Source: M55B118 sp041694275
Lineage (GTDB): Bacteria; Bacillota_I; Bacilli_A; Izemoplasmatales; Izemoplasmataceae
Reading direction: 5' to 3'
DNA length: 64,000 nucleotides
Assembly: GCA_041694275.1 (NCBI GenBank)
Contig: JASMTQ010000042.1
Location: forward strand, 17,190 to 81,189
The notes under the pieces were generated by a model, which ran no database searches, had not been told where the DNA came from, and saw only the letters and a program-made list of their open reading frames with translations. Of this stretch, positions 63,603 through 64,000 are shown one piece after another. The translations under genes and the position numbers were made by a program. The first letter of the stretch is position 1. Each line of letters opens with the position of its first letter.

Positions 63603-64000
63603 ATGAAGCTAACCGTTGAAGAACTTTTGAAAATGAATCTTAAAGGAAAAACCATCCTGTTTCAAACTGAGAAGGGCAGCGTTCTTGGATGCCTTTTGAA
63701 TGACGAACTCGCCATAGAGAAACTCTATGCGATCACGCGCCATATGAAAACCATCCCTTTTCCGGTTTTAACCGGAACCATTGAGGATGCCTACGCACTG
63801 GTGCGATATCCAAAGCACTTGCGCCCTTACGCTCTGTTTTACTGGCCAGGTCCTGTGACACTTGTAACGAAAAAGAAATCCTTTGTTCAGGATTTTGTCA
63901 GTAGAGGGCACTCTCAAGTTGGAATCTGGGTTTCAAAAAGCCCCATAGCCAAGACCATCGCAAATCATTTTGGACCGCTTGTTGTTGCGAGTCGCCATAG
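63603..64000 (+). CDS. TsaC/YrdC/Sua5-family protein, 3' end outside window
   Basis: Likely makes threonylcarbamoyl-adenylate for the t6A37 tRNA modification. About 132 N-terminal residues are present, with no stop before the window edge. Visible family features are TEKGSVLGCLLNDELAIEKL (the T(V/K)xGLxxxA-type N-terminus, here quite changed), LYAITRHMKTIPFPVLTG (the usual Tyr-x-x-Lys-x-Arg-x-x-x-(R/K)P region lacks its normal Lys), FYWPGPVTLVTKKK and VGIWVSKSPIAKTIANHFGP, ending VASRH. AGGTGAG at the rnhB stop precedes the ATG. Family-level identification is good; the lost canonical residues make activity uncertain. Confidence 0.75.
   Translation, partial: MKLTVEELLKMNLKGKTILFQTEKGSVLGCLLNDELAIEKLYAITRHMKTIPFPVLTGTIEDAYALVRYPKHLRPYALFYWPGPVTLVTKKKSFVQDFVSRGHSQVGIWVSKSPIAKTIANHFGPLVVASRH

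Overview
This is a core housekeeping region of a low-GC Gram-positive (Firmicutes/Bacillota) bacterium, most likely a wall-poor or reduced Bacilli lineage related to the Acholeplasma/Izemoplasma side of the Mollicutes. This placement is inferred from gene order and content and was not tested by any search. The evidence is Bacillus-like gene order in long same-strand operons, strong AGGAGG ribosome binding sites, TTGACA-17-TATAAT promoters, frequent TTG/GTG starts, and several genes that are merged or missing compared with Bacillus. TGA is a normal stop throughout and Trp is always TGG, so this is not a code-4 Mycoplasma. I see no tRNA, rRNA, CRISPR array, insertion sequence, prophage or other mobile element.

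Layout. 1-2853: end of the spc/alpha ribosomal operon (map, infA, rpmJ, rpsM, rpsK, rpoA, rplQ). 2864-6550: ECF transporter module (ecfA1, ecfA2, ecfT) and truA, the latter with an extra N-terminal domain. 6575-9336: nagA, then a convergent zinc/manganese ABC pair (permease and ATPase). 9464-15464: tmk-holB-ricT-yabB-rsmI-metG. 15492-16474: rplM-rpsI with a leader. 16489-21495: gltX, csp, cysS-mrnC-rlmB-sigH. 21552-25100: rpmG-secE-nusG, then rplK-rplA-rplJ-rplL with L1-type and L10-type leader RNAs. 25134-33425: ybxB, rpoB, rpoC. 33447-37912: rpsL-rpsG-fusA-tuf behind a leader with an attenuator-like hairpin. 37970-43643: tatD, a lipoprotein HtrA-type protease, ychF, a small membrane protein, cinA and an alpha/beta hydrolase. 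43656-44839: rpsF-ssb-rpsR with an S6:S18-type leader. 44844-46171: a queuosine-precursor transporter under a preQ1-I riboswitch, divergent from a small helix-turn-helix gene. 46262-50124: gdpP fused in frame to rplI, then dnaB. 50153-54305: prfA-prmC-topA. 54358-57286: a possible small RNA, then ftsY-ylxM-ffh. 57267-64000: a HAD phosphatase (minus strand), an unknown membrane-anchored protein, a soluble FtsK/SftA-type translocase, lepB, rbgA, rnhB and the start of a TsaC/YrdC-family gene.

Most of the window makes and controls the translation and transcription machinery, plus protein targeting (secE, ffh, ftsY, lepB) and replication/segregation (tmk, holB, ssb, dnaB, topA, ftsK-like). I found no unmistakable new multi-gene system. 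The most distinctive signals are the gdpP-rplI fusion with an intact internal ribosome binding site, the NTF2-like domain on TruA, the preQ1-I riboswitch, a gene whose best start is ATA behind a very short leader, an orphan transcription unit before ftsY, and the membrane-free FtsK homologue.
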